DNA from: Nocardioides solisilvae
Lineage (GTDB): Bacteria; Actinomycetota; Actinomycetes; Propionibacteriales; Nocardioidaceae
Direction of reading: 5' to 3'
Assembly (NCBI RefSeq): GCF_003194625.1
Contig: NZ_QHKX01000003.1
Coordinates: 682,001-746,000, forward strand
Length of the DNA: 64,000 bases
The notes beneath the pieces are model-generated. The model saw nothing but the letters and a program-made list of their open reading frames with translations, ran no database searches and had not been told where the DNA came from. The translations under genes were made by a program, and so were the position numbers. This document shows positions 35,710-45,071 of this stretch, one piece after another (the stretch's first letter is position 1; each line of letters opens with the position of its first letter).

Positions 35710-35784
35710 GGTCGTGCGTCCCTTGTCGTGGATGAGAGGTTCATGAGCGACCCCTTCGACCACCCCCGGGCCAGAGGAGCCACG

Positions 35785-37068
35785 ATGCAGCACGCCCACC
35801 TCGAGCGCATGGCCGAGCTGGTCCGCGCGACCGCCGAGCACGACCTCGCGGAGGCCCAGCGCCTCGCCGCGGTCGCCGTCGTGCAGGCGGTGCGCGCCGA
35901 CGGCGCGACCGCCGAGCTGGGCGACCGTGACGGGCTCGCGACCGCCGAGGTCCGGGGCACCGACGGACGGTGGCTGGTCATCGCCCCGCTCGTCAGCTGG
36001 GACCCGAACGCCGAGCCCCCGTCGGAGGGCCCCGACGGACCGGGAGTGTGGGAGTACGGCGTCCGCGACGTCGACGGCACCCTGCTTTTCCGCCCCGACG
36101 GGGACGGCGCCCCCGAGCGGCCCGCCACTTGGCACCGGGCTGACCACGGACTGGCCCTCGCCGTGGGGCTGCATGAACGCGGCCTCGTGCAGGACCTCAT
36201 GGAGTCCCACCTCGGGTGGACGCCCGCAGTCGGCGAGCACGACCCGGTGCGCCGCCTCGTGCCCGGCGAGCCCGCCGCGAGCTACGCGCCCTCCCCCTAC
36301 CCCGGCGAGCGGCCGGCGGGCTCGTTCGTCATCGACACCGACGGCCTCTGCTGGCCGGTGCGGCCCGACGACTCACAGCCGAGCGGGTGGTGCGTCGAGG
36401 ACGACGCCGGTGCGCGCTGCCTGGACGCCTGGCTCGCCGAGCGGGAGGCCACTCCGCTGTCGGAGCGCGTGCCCCTGCTCGGCTACGGGTCCAACGCCTG
36501 CCCCGGCAAGGTGTTGCGGAACGGCACGCCCCTGCCGGCGGTCCACCTCGCCGCCACGATGACGGACCTGGCGTCAGCCTGGTGCACCGGGGAGACCAGG
36601 GCGGGACACACCCCCGTCACCCTCGTCGCCGCCCCCGGCCACGTCGAGGAGGCCGTGATGATGATGGTCGACGGCGCCGAACTGCACGAGCTGGACCGCG
36701 TCGAGGGCCGCAGCGTCGGGAGGTACCACCTCGTCCTCCTCGAGGAGGGACGCGTGGTCATGGAGAACGGTGAGCACGTCCCCCACCCCGCGGCGTACGT
36801 CGGCGCGTCGGGCTTCCGGGTGCCCGTGCTCATGGCGGGGCGCCCCCTGCTGCGGGCAGACCTCGACCTCGCGCAGTCCACACTGCTGCGCGCCGTCGTG
36901 CCCACGGTGGAGGGCGACGGCGCGCCGCTCGGGCGGGTCGTCCCGGCCTCGACTCACCCCAAGCCGGCCGACTGCGTAGCCGACCCCGTGTCACCGCCGA
37001 CAGACGCAGTTCCACGCACCGCGTGGCGCTTTTCGCGAACAGCCCCTGATCCGGGGGAGCAGCGATAA
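35785..37068 (+). CDS. Protein with a C-terminal gamma-glutamylcyclotransferase-like domain
   Basis: The protein has 427 residues. I chose the ATG at 35785 because AGAGGAG precedes it by 5 nt; the earlier ATG at 35743 would add 14 residues. The C-terminal half carries the cyclotransferase signature VPLLGYGSNACPGKVL, then VEEAVMMMVDGAELHELDRV with the acidic residue expected in the pocket. The N-terminal about 210 residues are unrecognised. GGCT-fold enzymes release 5-oxoproline from gamma-glutamyl compounds and occur as effectors in some conflict systems. It is divergent from the HTH gene. Confidence 0.6.
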   Translation: MQHAHLERMAELVRATAEHDLAEAQRLAAVAVVQAVRADGATAELGDRDGLATAEVRGTDGRWLVIAPLVSWDPNAEPPSEGPDGPGVWEYGVRDVDGTLLFRPDGDGAPERPATWHRADHGLALAVGLHERGLVQDLMESHLGWTPAVGEHDPVRRLVPGEPAASYAPSPYPGERPAGSFVIDTDGLCWPVRPDDSQPSGWCVEDDAGARCLDAWLAEREATPLSERVPLLGYGSNACPGKVLRNGTPLPAVHLAATMTDLASAWCTGETRAGHTPVTLVAAPGHVEEAVMMMVDGAELHELDRVEGRSVGRYHLVLLEEGRVVMENGEHVPHPAAYVGASGFRVPVLMAGRPLLRADLDLAQSTLLRAVVPTVEGDGAPLGRVVPASTHPKPADCVADPVSPPTDAVPRTAWRFSRTAPDPGEQR

Positions 37069-37100
37069 CGTCGTTCATCCATGACTACTAGGGGGAACAC

Positions 37101-37477
37101 ATGGACTCGTCGACCGCCACCATCACCGCTTGGACCTTCGTCTCCGAGTGCCCCATTCCCGAGGACATCGGACCGATCCTCGTTGACGGGGAACAGGCAT
37201 GGGCGGCGTACAAGACCTTTCGCGACTCCGCGGTCTTCACGAACAACGCCTGATCGTCCGCGATGCCCAGGGGCTTACCGGCAAGAAGGTCGAGATCTAC
37301 TCGCTGCCCTACTCCGCGATCAACATGTGGTCGTCCGAGAACGCCGGCAAGTTGCTGGACTTCAACGCCGAGATGGAGTTGTGGACCCGCGCAGGGCACA
37401 TCAAGATCAAGCTCAACAAGGGCGTCGACATCCGCAAGCTGGATCACCTGATCTCCCACGCCGTACTGAATGGATGA
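37101..37477 (+). pseudogene. Bacterial PH-domain gene with a one-base deletion
   Basis: ATG 37101 (AGGGGG 6 nt upstream) gives GPILVDGEQAWAAYKTFRDS then AVFTNN and stops. The next frame continues the same domain as RLIVRDAQGLTGKKVEIYSL and NAEMELWTRAGHIKIKLNKG. The join should read FTNKRLIV. One G is missing after base 37246. Restored, it would be a full bPH (YokE-like) domain of about 125 residues. Its frame ends with ATGA overlapping a possible NUDIX start at 37474. It is either a real inactivation or a sequence error. Confidence 0.7.
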
Positions 37478-37506
37478 GATATCAAGCGCCGCAAGGAAAG
37501 GGAGAC

Positions 37507-37902
37507 GTGGCCAAGCAGATCAACGTGGTGGGAGCCGTCATCACGTCCGGGGGAAGGATCCTGTGCGTCCAACGTGGTCCTGGCGGCGCTCTGGCCGGCA
37601 TGTGGGAGTTTCCCGGCGGGAAGGTCGAGCCCGGTGAGGAGCCGATCGACGCTCTGATCCGCGAGATCCGGGAAGAGTTGTCGTGTGACATCGCGGCCCG
37701 AGCCAAAGTCACGACGACCGTCTATCCCTACGAGTTCGCGACCATCAGCCTCACGACGTTTCACTGCGACCTTCTCTCCGGGACGCCCACGCTGAGTGAA
37801 CACACAGCGATGAAGTGGCTGCCCACTGGAGAGCTTGCGCAGCTCGACTGGGCACCCGCGGACATCCCGGCCGTGGACCTGCTCGCGTCTCACCAGGCGT
37901 AG
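37507..37902 (+). CDS. MutT-type NUDIX hydrolase
   Basis: The protein has 131 residues from the GTG at 37507, preceded by AAGGGAGA. The NUDIX box is GGKVEPGEEPIDALIREIRE followed by ELSCDI, with all catalytic Glu residues. The final Gly of the consensus is Ser. The N-terminus KQINVVGAVITSGGRILC and the Arg-rich QRGPGG loop are those of 8-oxo-dGTP-type pyrophosphohydrolases. It is 55 bp upstream of the DUF3427 helicase on the same strand. NUDIX genes often accompany such helicases, so it may be a module component rather than the housekeeping sanitiser. Confidence 0.85.
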   Translation: MAKQINVVGAVITSGGRILCVQRGPGGALAGMWEFPGGKVEPGEEPIDALIREIREELSCDIAARAKVTTTVYPYEFATISLTTFHCDLLSGTPTLSEHTAMKWLPTGELAQLDWAPADIPAVDLLASHQA

Positions 37903-37957
37903 AAGGTTCTGCACTTTCGACCACCCTCAGCACGTGTGCCTGGCAAGCTCCTGAGCC

Positions 37958-40900
37958 GTGCCGCACGACACCGACGACGCTCTGCCAGCAGGGCTCTACG
38001 AAGCGCTGCTCACCGAACAGCTTGAGGCGCGGTTGCCCGGCACGCCCGCGCACGTCGAGCTCGCAAAGGTCGACGAGGGGGACCAGGCGCACGTCCTGGC
38101 TCGTCACGTCTCGACGGCACTGCTGCGCAAGCTGGCGTCGGTGAAGGACCCGACCGCCCGGTTGTCCACCGCCAACGCGATCCTCCGATCGATCGGTGAG
38201 ATCCAGACCGATCCGGTGCTCGCCCCCGTGCAGGAGTTGCACGCCGTGCTTCCGCCTGCCGGTCCCGGCATCGAGCCTCGCGCGCAGCAGCGCCCCAAGA
38301 CTCCGCTGAACGACGCGGCTCTCCTCACCAACGCGCACGGCGAACCGAGCCTTGCGTCCGAACTGCGGGCCGAGATCGGCTCAGCCGACTCCATCGACCT
38401 GCTGTGCGCGTTCGTCATGTGGCACGGGCTCCGCCTCATCGAGAAGGAGCTTGAGCTGGCCCATCAGTCGGGCGTCCCCATCCGCGTCATCACCACCACC
38501 TACATCGGCGGAACCGAGCGACGGGCCCTCGATCGTCTCGTCCGTGACTTCGGCGCCGAGGTGAAGATCCAGTACGACGCGCGACGCACGCGCTTGCACG
38601 CGAAGGCGTGGCTGTTCGGCCGTCGTACCGGCTTCGACACCGCCTATGTCGGGTCGTCCAACCTCACCACCTCCGCCATGCTCGAAGGAGTCGAGTGGAA
38701 CGTCCGGCTCAGCACGGCCGCCACTCCCAGCCTGCTCACCAAGTTCAAGGCGACGTTCGACTCGTACTGGAACAGTCCCGAGTTCGAGTCGTACGACCCC
38801 GACGTCGATGGGGACCGGCTGGACGACGCCCTCCTGGAAGCCAAGGGCATCAAGGCGTCGGACCGGGTCACGATCACGCTCACCAATCTCGACGTGCGCC
38901 CCTACCCCTACCAGCAGGAGATGCTCGACGCCCTCGAAGTGGAGCGGGTCCTGCACGACCGTCATCGCAATCTGGTCGTGGCGGCCACGGGAACGGGCAA
39001 GACCGTGATCGCGGCGTTGGACTACCGGAACCTCGCCCGGGCTGCGGGCACACAGCCCAGCCTGCTCTTCGTCGCCCACCGGCGAGAGATCCTGGAGCAG
39101 TCCCTGCGGACCTATCGCGAGGTCCTGGGCGACGGTAGCTTCGGCGAGCTGTACGTCGGAGGGCAACGACCCGAGCGCTGGAAGCACGTCTTCGCGAGCG
39201 TCCAGTCCCTCACCTCGTACGGCGTCGCCAACATCCCCGCGGATGCCTTCGACGTCGTCGTCATCGACGAGTTCCACCATGCCGAAGCACGCACCTACCG
39301 CCGGCTCCTCGAACACCTCGAGCCGCGCGAACTGCTCGGCCTGACCGCCACCCCCGAGCGCGCCGACGGTGTCGACGTGCGTTCCTTCTTCGAGGGGAGG
39401 ACCGCCGCGGAACTGCGGCTGTGGGACGCGTTGGGCGCCGACCTGCTGTGCCCGTTCCACTACTTCGCCGTGGCCGACGGCACCGACCTGCGCGCGATCA
39501 CCTGGTCTCGGGGCAAGTACGACGAGTCTCAACTCGACAACGTCTTCACCGGTAACGACGCCCGCGCCCGCATCGTCCTCGCCGCCGTGCGGGACAAGAT
39601 CAGCGACGTCGGGCACATGAAGGCCCTGGGCTTCTGCGTCAGCGTCGCACACGCGGAGTACATGACCCGCGTCTTCAACGACGCGGGTATCCCCGCCAGG
39701 ACGGTGACCGGGGAGACTCCGTCGGATCAGCGGGCGCAGGCACTCCAGGACCTGCGCCACGCTCGGGTCAACGTGCTCTTCACCGTGGAAGTCTTCAACG
39801 AGGGCCTCGATATCCCGGACGTCGACACGGTGCTGTTCCTCCGGCCGACCCAGAGCTCGACGATCTTCATGCAGCAGCTCGGGCGCGGACTCCGCCGCAC
39901 CCACGACAAGGCCGTGCTCACCGTGCTCGACTTCGTCGGATATCACCGCAAGGAGTTCGACTTCGGCAGCCGTTTCGCAGCGCTCACTGGTCTGCACGGC
40001 AAGGAACTCGAACGCGCAGTCCGCGAGGACTTCCCGTTCCTGCCCTCGGGATGCCAGGTCCGGCTGGACCGGCAGACCCAACAGGTCGTGCTGGAGAACC
40101 TCAAGTCGCAGCTCGGTTACCGCTGGACGCAGATCGTCTCGCAACTGCGGCACCGCAAGGACGACAACCTGGGAGCGTTCCTTGAGGGATCGGGGCTCGA
40201 CCTCAGCGACGTCCTTCGACGCGGCAGTCACTCCTGGACCAAGCTCCGCAAGGACGCCGGCTTGCCCAGCCTCCCTGGCTCGGTTTTGGAGGAGCGGCTG
40301 CTCAAACGCGTCCGTGCCTTCGCCCACGTCGACGACCCGGTTCGGGCGTCGTTCTACCGCCGCTTCCTCGCCGAGGACGACGACCGGTACGCCGACCTCT
40401 CGCCCAAGGAGCAGCGTCTGGCACGGATGCTCTACTACTCGCTCTGGTCCGACGGCGGGGGCTTCGACAGCGTCGAGTCAGGCTTCGACGCCGTACGCCG
40501 CGAGGTCGCCACGCGCGCCGAGATCTCGACGGTCGTCGACCTGAGTTTCCAGGCGGCGCGGCACGTGCCCCTTCCCCTCGAGGGCGCCCTCGCTAGGGTC
40601 CCGCTGCACGTGCACGCTCGCTACCAGCGGGAAGAGATCCTGGCGGCCCTGGACTTCCCGCGCCTGCCGAACAGCTTCCGCGAAGGAGTGCTCTACCTCC
40701 CCGACCTCAACGTGGACGCCTTCTTCATCACCTTGAAGAAGTCCGAGGCCGACTACTCCCCCACGACCATGTACGCCGACTATCCGATCTCAAGGGACCT
40801 GTTCCACTGGGAGTCGCAGTCCACGACGTCGGTGAAGTCGAAGACGGGGCAGCGCTACCTCAGCGGCTCGAGCACCGTGCTGCTCTTCGCCCGCCAGGAG

Positions 40901-41053
40901 CCGAAGGACGAGTTCGGCACTGCGCCGTACCTGTTCCTCGGGCCCGCGACCTATGTCAGCCATACCGGCGACCGCCCCATCGCGATCACCTGGCGACTCA
41001 AGACTCCGATGCCCATGGACTTCTACAACCACGCCTCCGCGGTGGCCCCGTAG
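37958..41053 (+). CDS. PLD-like nuclease / DEAD-type helicase with DUF3427
   Basis: The protein has 1031 residues. A PLD-like domain (about 110-290) has one HxK motif LHAKAWLFGRR followed by the YVGSSNLT strand. The superfamily 2 helicase (about 310-680) has Walker A AATGTGKTVIA, VVIDEFHHAE, LGLTATPERADG and the arginine motif QQLGRGLRRTH. The C-terminal about 330 residues are DUF3427 (LFHWESQSTTSVKSKTGQRY). The architecture is typical of mobile defence-type helicases. Start GTG 37958 has no strong ribosome site. Base composition from 37081 to here is lower in GC than neighbouring core genes, which fits acquisition. Confidence 0.9.
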   Translation: MPHDTDDALPAGLYEALLTEQLEARLPGTPAHVELAKVDEGDQAHVLARHVSTALLRKLASVKDPTARLSTANAILRSIGEIQTDPVLAPVQELHAVLPPAGPGIEPRAQQRPKTPLNDAALLTNAHGEPSLASELRAEIGSADSIDLLCAFVMWHGLRLIEKELELAHQSGVPIRVITTTYIGGTERRALDRLVRDFGAEVKIQYDARRTRLHAKAWLFGRRTGFDTAYVGSSNLTTSAMLEGVEWNVRLSTAATPSLLTKFKATFDSYWNSPEFESYDPDVDGDRLDDALLEAKGIKASDRVTITLTNLDVRPYPYQQEMLDALEVERVLHDRHRNLVVAATGTGKTVIAALDYRNLARAAGTQPSLLFVAHRREILEQSLRTYREVLGDGSFGELYVGGQRPERWKHVFASVQSLTSYGVANIPADAFDVVVIDEFHHAEARTYRRLLEHLEPRELLGLTATPERADGVDVRSFFEGRTAAELRLWDALGADLLCPFHYFAVADGTDLRAITWSRGKYDESQLDNVFTGNDARARIVLAAVRDKISDVGHMKALGFCVSVAHAEYMTRVFNDAGIPARTVTGETPSDQRAQALQDLRHARVNVLFTVEVFNEGLDIPDVDTVLFLRPTQSSTIFMQQLGRGLRRTHDKAVLTVLDFVGYHRKEFDFGSRFAALTGLHGKELERAVREDFPFLPSGCQVRLDRQTQQVVLENLKSQLGYRWTQIVSQLRHRKDDNLGAFLEGSGLDLSDVLRRGSHSWTKLRKDAGLPSLPGSVLEERLLKRVRAFAHVDDPVRASFYRRFLAEDDDRYADLSPKEQRLARMLYYSLWSDGGGFDSVESGFDAVRREVATRAEISTVVDLSFQAARHVPLPLEGALARVPLHVHARYQREEILAALDFPRLPNSFREGVLYLPDLNVDAFFITLKKSEADYSPTTMYADYPISRDLFHWESQSTTSVKSKTGQRYLSGSSTVLLFARQEPKDEFGTAPYLFLGPATYVSHTGDRPIAITWRLKTPMPMDFYNHASAVAP

Positions 41054-41258
41054 TCACTCCCCGGTCCGCGAGCGGCACGTGCGACGTGGCCTCAATGGCG
41101 GCGGGTTGTCCGAGGTCACAGGGTCAGGGCCGCGAACCGTCACCCCGTCACATCTGCGTCGTGTGCATTTCACCGACCAAACGCCCCTCCGCCGTTTATC
41201 GTGCGCGAGGTACCGCGCGACGAGACGCACGTCCGCACCCTTTGCACCCGGAGGCTTC

Positions 41259-41864
41259 GTGAAGATCCCGCTCCACACCCGCGCCGTGACCCTCATGGCC
41301 GTGGCGACCCTCGCCCTGACCGTCGCCCCCGCGCACGCGGGCACCACCACCTACACCGACGAGGTCGGGGACGTGCCCGCCTCCTCCCCCAACACCCCGG
41401 AGTTCGTGTTGAGCTCCGAGCTGACGCAGGCCGTCGACATCCGCAAGGCCGTCGTCGAGGTGTCGAAGAAGACGGTGAAGATCACGATTCGCACCGGCGG
41501 CGTCTACGCCGACGGCAACGCGGAGAACGCCGTCAGGCAGGACTTCCGCGCGTCCTTCTCCAGCAAGATCAAGGACTACGGCTACACCGGCGTCGCTCTG
41601 ACCTGGAGCAACTACAAGGACGGCGTCTTCTTCTCTGCTTTCGAGACCGGCCGCAAGAAGCCCAAGTGCGGCCGCGGCGTCGTGAAGTACGCACCCAGCA
41701 AGACCACGATCACCATCCCGTGGGACTGCATGGGGTCGCTGACCAAGGGGACGAAGGTCGTCAACTTCGGCGCCAACGTCCACGGTCAGTACACGTGGGG
41801 CGGCACTTCCTACCCCCAGATCGCCGGGGACGACATCTACACGAAGGGCCAACCGTTGCGCTGA
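41259..41864 (+). CDS. Secreted protein, unknown function
   Basis: The protein has 201 residues. The GTG at 41259 follows GGAGG by 4 nt and begins a signal peptide (TLMAVATLALTVAPAHAG). The mature part starts TTTYTDEVGDVPASSPNTPE, is Lys-rich and beta-like (VVEVSKKTVKITIRTGG), and has a single Cys pair (PKCGRG and WDCMGS). It resembles the small secreted beta-sandwich proteins common in Nocardioides. No enzyme motif is visible. The 205 bp before it shows no gene. Confidence 0.65.
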   Translation: MKIPLHTRAVTLMAVATLALTVAPAHAGTTTYTDEVGDVPASSPNTPEFVLSSELTQAVDIRKAVVEVSKKTVKITIRTGGVYADGNAENAVRQDFRASFSSKIKDYGYTGVALTWSNYKDGVFFSAFETGRKKPKCGRGVVKYAPSKTTITIPWDCMGSLTKGTKVVNFGANVHGQYTWGGTSYPQIAGDDIYTKGQPLR

Positions 41865-41944
41865 CACCAGTGGCGCTCCCACCTGGGACTCGCCGTCTCA
41901 CCGCGCGATGCGCCGCCCCTGGAGCGTCATCTCCAGAAAGCAGG

Positions 41945-41978
41945 CCGGCCCGGCCTCCCTCGCGGGAGACCGGGCCGG
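41945..41978. terminator. Bidirectional hairpin between the secreted protein and nrdJ
   Basis: Long arms CCGGCCCGG-C-CTCCC and GGGAG-A-CCGGGCCGG around TCGC, in the 129-bp gap between convergent genes. Confidence 0.7.
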
Positions 41979-41993
41979 ACTGATGGCTGAAGA

Positions 41994-44894
41994 TCAGCTG
42001 CAACCCGAGGTGCTGCCACACCCCTCGCACACGTAGCACGAGCCAGCCGGACGCATCTTGGTCCCGCAGGTCATGCACAGCGGCGAGTCGACCGCCGTAC
42101 CGGTGAGCTTCTCGAACAGCTCGGCGGAGGTGTGCGCCTCGCCGGTGGTCGGCTTCGCGGGCACCTCGCGCGCCTCGGCGCCGTGGGTGTCCTTGGTCTC
42201 GACGTCCGCCAGCGAGGTGGTTTCGAGACGGGCTCCTGCGTCGCCCTCCTCAACCACCGACGCGGCGTCGTGGGTCTTGAGGGACTCAGCCTCGCTGATC
42301 TCGACGATCGGCTCGTAGGAGCCGGTCTCGAGGTGGCGCTGGCGCTCCTCGGCAGAGTAGATGCCGAGCATCGACCGGTCGTCGAAGGACATGTAGTCCA
42401 GGGCGAGGCGGCGGAAGATGTAGTCCATGATCGACTGCGCCATCCGGACGTCGGGGTCGTCGGTGAGGCCGGCGGGCTCGAAGCGCAGGTTGGTGAACTT
42501 CGAGACGTAGGTCTCCAGCGGGACGCCGTACTGCAGGCCGATGGAGACCGCGATCGAGAAGGCGTCCATCACGCCGGCCAGGGTCGAGCCCTGCTTGCCG
42601 AGCTTGAGGAAGACCTCGCCGAGCTCGCCGTCGTCGTGGGCGCCGGAGGTCATGTAGCCCTCGGCACCGCCCACGGTGAACGACGTGGTCCGGGAGATGC
42701 GCGACTTGGGGAGCCGCTTGCGGGTCGGGGCGTAGACGACCTTCTCGACGACCTTGGTCTCGACCTCGGCCTTGGCGGCCGCCGCGTCGGCGGCGTCCTT
42801 CTTGGCCTTGCCGCCACCGTCGGAGAGCGGCTGGCCGACCTTGCAGTTGTCGCGGTAGATCGCGGTCGCCTTGAGCCCCAGCTTCCAGGACTGCATATAG
42901 ACGTCCTCGATCTCCTCGACCGTCGCGCTCTCGGGGAGGTTGACCGTCTTGGAGATGGCGCCGGAGAGGAACGGCTGGCAGGCCGCCATCATCCGCACGT
43001 GGCCCATGGGGGCGAGCGCGCGGGCGCCCATCGCGGTGTCGTAGACCTCGTAGTGCTCGGGCTTGAGGCCGGGCGCGTCGATCACGTGGCCGTGCTCGCC
43101 GATGTAGGCGACGATCGCCTCGATCTGCTCCGGCTGGTAGCCGAGCTTCTTGAGCGACCGCGGGATGGTCTGGTTGACGATCTGCATCGAGCCGCCGCCG
43201 ACGAGCTTCTTGAACTTCACCAAGGAGAAGTCGGGCTCGATGCCGGTGGTGTCGCAGTCCATCATGAAGCCGATGGTCCCGGTCGGCGCGAGCACGGAGG
43301 CCTGCGCGTTGCGGAAGCCGTTGCTCTCGCCCAGCTTGATCACGTCGGCCCACGCCTTGGTGGCCAGCTTGTGCACGCGGCCGTCCTCGGTGTGCAGCAC
43401 GCGCACCTGGTCGTTGGCGGCCTGGTGCTTGCGCATGACGCGCTTGTGGGCGTCGGCGTTGCGGGCGTAGCCGTTGTAGGGGCCGACGACCTTCGCCAGC
43501 TCGGCGGAGCGGCGGTACGACGTGCCGGTCATGAGGCTGGTGATCGCGGCGGCCATGCTGCGGCCACCCTCGGAGTCGTAGCCCAGGCCCATCGCCATCA
43601 GCAGGGCGCCGAGGTTGGCGTAGCCGATGCCGAGCTGGCGGTAGTCGATCGTGGTCTGGCCGATCGACTCGGTCGGGAAGTCGGCGAAGCAGATCGAGAT
43701 GTCCATCGCGGTGATGATGAACTCGACCGCCTTGGCGAAGAGGTCGGCGTCGAAGGTGTCGTCGTCCTTGAGGAACTTCAGCAGGTTGAGCGACGCCAGG
43801 TTGCACGAGGAGTTGTCGAGCGACATGTACTCCGAGCACGGGTTGGACGCGGTGATCCGGCCGGTCTCGGGGTTGGTGTGCCAGTCGTTGATGGTGTCGT
43901 CGTACTGCAGACCCGGGTCGGCGCACTCCCACGCGGCGACGCTGATCTTGCGGAACAGGTCGCGGGCGTCGACGGTCTCGATGACCTCGCCGGTGTCGCG
44001 GGCACGCAGCCCGAACTCCTTGCCCTCCTCGACCGCCCGCATGAACTCGTCGCTGACGCGGACGGAGTTGTTGGCGTTCTGGTACTGGACGGAGGTGATG
44101 TCCTTGCCGCCGAGGTCCATGTCGAAGCCGGCGTCGCGCAGGGCGCGGATCTTGTCCTCCTCGCGCGCCTTGGTCTGCACGAACTCCTCGATGTCGGGGT
44201 GGTCGACGTCGAGCACGACCATCTTGGCCGCACGGCGCGTGGCGCCGCCCGACTTGATGGTGCCCGCGGAGGCGTCGGCGCCGCGCATGAAGGAGACCGG
44301 GCCGGACGCCGTACCGCCGCTGCTGAGCAGCTCCTTGGAGGAGCGGATGCGGGAGAGGTTGAGGCCGGCGCCGGAGCCGCCCTTGAAGATGAACCCCTCC
44401 TCCTTGTACCAGTTGAGGATCGAGTCCATGGAGTCGTCGACGCTGAGGATGAAGCAGGCCGACACCTGCTGCGGCGACGCGGTGCCGACGTTGAACCAGA
44501 CGGGCGAGTTGAAGGAGAAGTACTGGTTGACCAGCAGCCAGGTGAGCTCGTGCTCGAAGATCTCCGCGTCCTTGTCGGTCGCGAAGTAGCCGTGGTCGAC
44601 GCCGGCCTTGGTGTAGGTCTTCACGACCCGGTCGATGAGCTGCTTGAGGCTCCACTCGCGGGCGTCGGTGCCGACGGCGCCGCGGAAGTACTTGGTGGTG
44701 ACGATCGTGGAGGCGTTGACGCTCCAGAAGTCGGGGAACTCCACGCCGCGCTGCTCGAAGACGGCCTCTCCGGTCTTCCAGTTGGTCTGGACGACGTCGC
44801 GGCGCTCCCAGTTGATCGCGTCGTAGGGGTGGGTGCCTTCGGTGCTGAAGATGCGCTGCATCTTCAGGCCCCCCTTGTTCACCGTCTTCGTCAT
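41994..44894 (-). CDS. nrdJ: Adenosylcobalamin-dependent (class II) ribonucleotide reductase
   Basis: The protein has 966 residues. The catalytic barrel shows SRIRSSKELLSSGGTASGPV, NPCSEYMSLDNSSCNLASLN (active-site NxCxE and adjacent Cys) and APTGTIGFMMDCDTTGIEPD. The C-terminal tail CMTCGTKMRPAGSC followed by CEGCGSTSGCS carries the zinc ribbon and the redox Cys pair that re-reduces the active site. It makes deoxyribonucleotides without oxygen, using B12. It is 185 bp downstream of nrdR. The leader of nrdJ has no B12-box, so a cobalamin riboswitch is not supported here. Confidence 0.97.
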   Translation of the reverse strand: MTKTVNKGGLKMQRIFSTEGTHPYDAINWERRDVVQTNWKTGEAVFEQRGVEFPDFWSVNASTIVTTKYFRGAVGTDAREWSLKQLIDRVVKTYTKAGVDHGYFATDKDAEIFEHELTWLLVNQYFSFNSPVWFNVGTASPQQVSACFILSVDDSMDSILNWYKEEGFIFKGGSGAGLNLSRIRSSKELLSSGGTASGPVSFMRGADASAGTIKSGGATRRAAKMVVLDVDHPDIEEFVQTKAREEDKIRALRDAGFDMDLGGKDITSVQYQNANNSVRVSDEFMRAVEEGKEFGLRARDTGEVIETVDARDLFRKISVAAWECADPGLQYDDTINDWHTNPETGRITASNPCSEYMSLDNSSCNLASLNLLKFLKDDDTFDADLFAKAVEFIITAMDISICFADFPTESIGQTTIDYRQLGIGYANLGALLMAMGLGYDSEGGRSMAAAITSLMTGTSYRRSAELAKVVGPYNGYARNADAHKRVMRKHQAANDQVRVLHTEDGRVHKLATKAWADVIKLGESNGFRNAQASVLAPTGTIGFMMDCDTTGIEPDFSLVKFKKLVGGGSMQIVNQTIPRSLKKLGYQPEQIEAIVAYIGEHGHVIDAPGLKPEHYEVYDTAMGARALAPMGHVRMMAACQPFLSGAISKTVNLPESATVEEIEDVYMQSWKLGLKATAIYRDNCKVGQPLSDGGGKAKKDAADAAAAKAEVETKVVEKVVYAPTRKRLPKSRISRTTSFTVGGAEGYMTSGAHDDGELGEVFLKLGKQGSTLAGVMDAFSIAVSIGLQYGVPLETYVSKFTNLRFEPAGLTDDPDVRMAQSIMDYIFRRLALDYMSFDDRSMLGIYSAEERQRHLETGSYEPIVEISEAESLKTHDAASVVEEGDAGARLETTSLADVETKDTHGAEAREVPAKPTTGEAHTSAELFEKLTGTAVDSPLCMTCGTKMRPAGSCYVCEGCGSTSGCS

Positions 44895-44945
44895 TGGATC
44901 TCCTCAGTCCCTGGCGTCGTTGCGTCGGTCCGGCTGTGGCCGTGG

Positions 44946-44976
44946 GTCGTGCGTCTGGTCGTGCGTCTGGTCGTGC
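44946..44976. repeat. 12-bp tandem repeat, 2.6 copies
   Basis: GTCGTGCGTCTG twice (44946-44957, 44958-44969) followed by the first seven bases of a third copy, in the nrdR-nrdJ spacer. Confidence 0.6.
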
Positions 44977-45035
44977 TGCCACCTGGCGGCGGCTCGTGCG
45001 GTGGGGAGGGGGTGCTTCCTGCTCCTGGGGTGGAG

Positions 45036-45071
45036 CGCCCGGCACGCAGCTTCCCCACTACGTGCCGGGCG
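45036..45071 (-). terminator. Hairpin in the nrdR-nrdJ spacer
   Basis: Perfect 11-bp arms CGCCCGGCACG and CGTGCCGGGCG around a 14-nt loop, 9 bp after the nrdR stop. There is no T-run. It could separate nrdR and nrdJ expression or attenuate nrdJ. Confidence 0.5.

Noticed and set aside
28537..41053. Prophage or integrative element
   Set aside because: No integrase, attachment repeats, capsid or conjugation genes were found.
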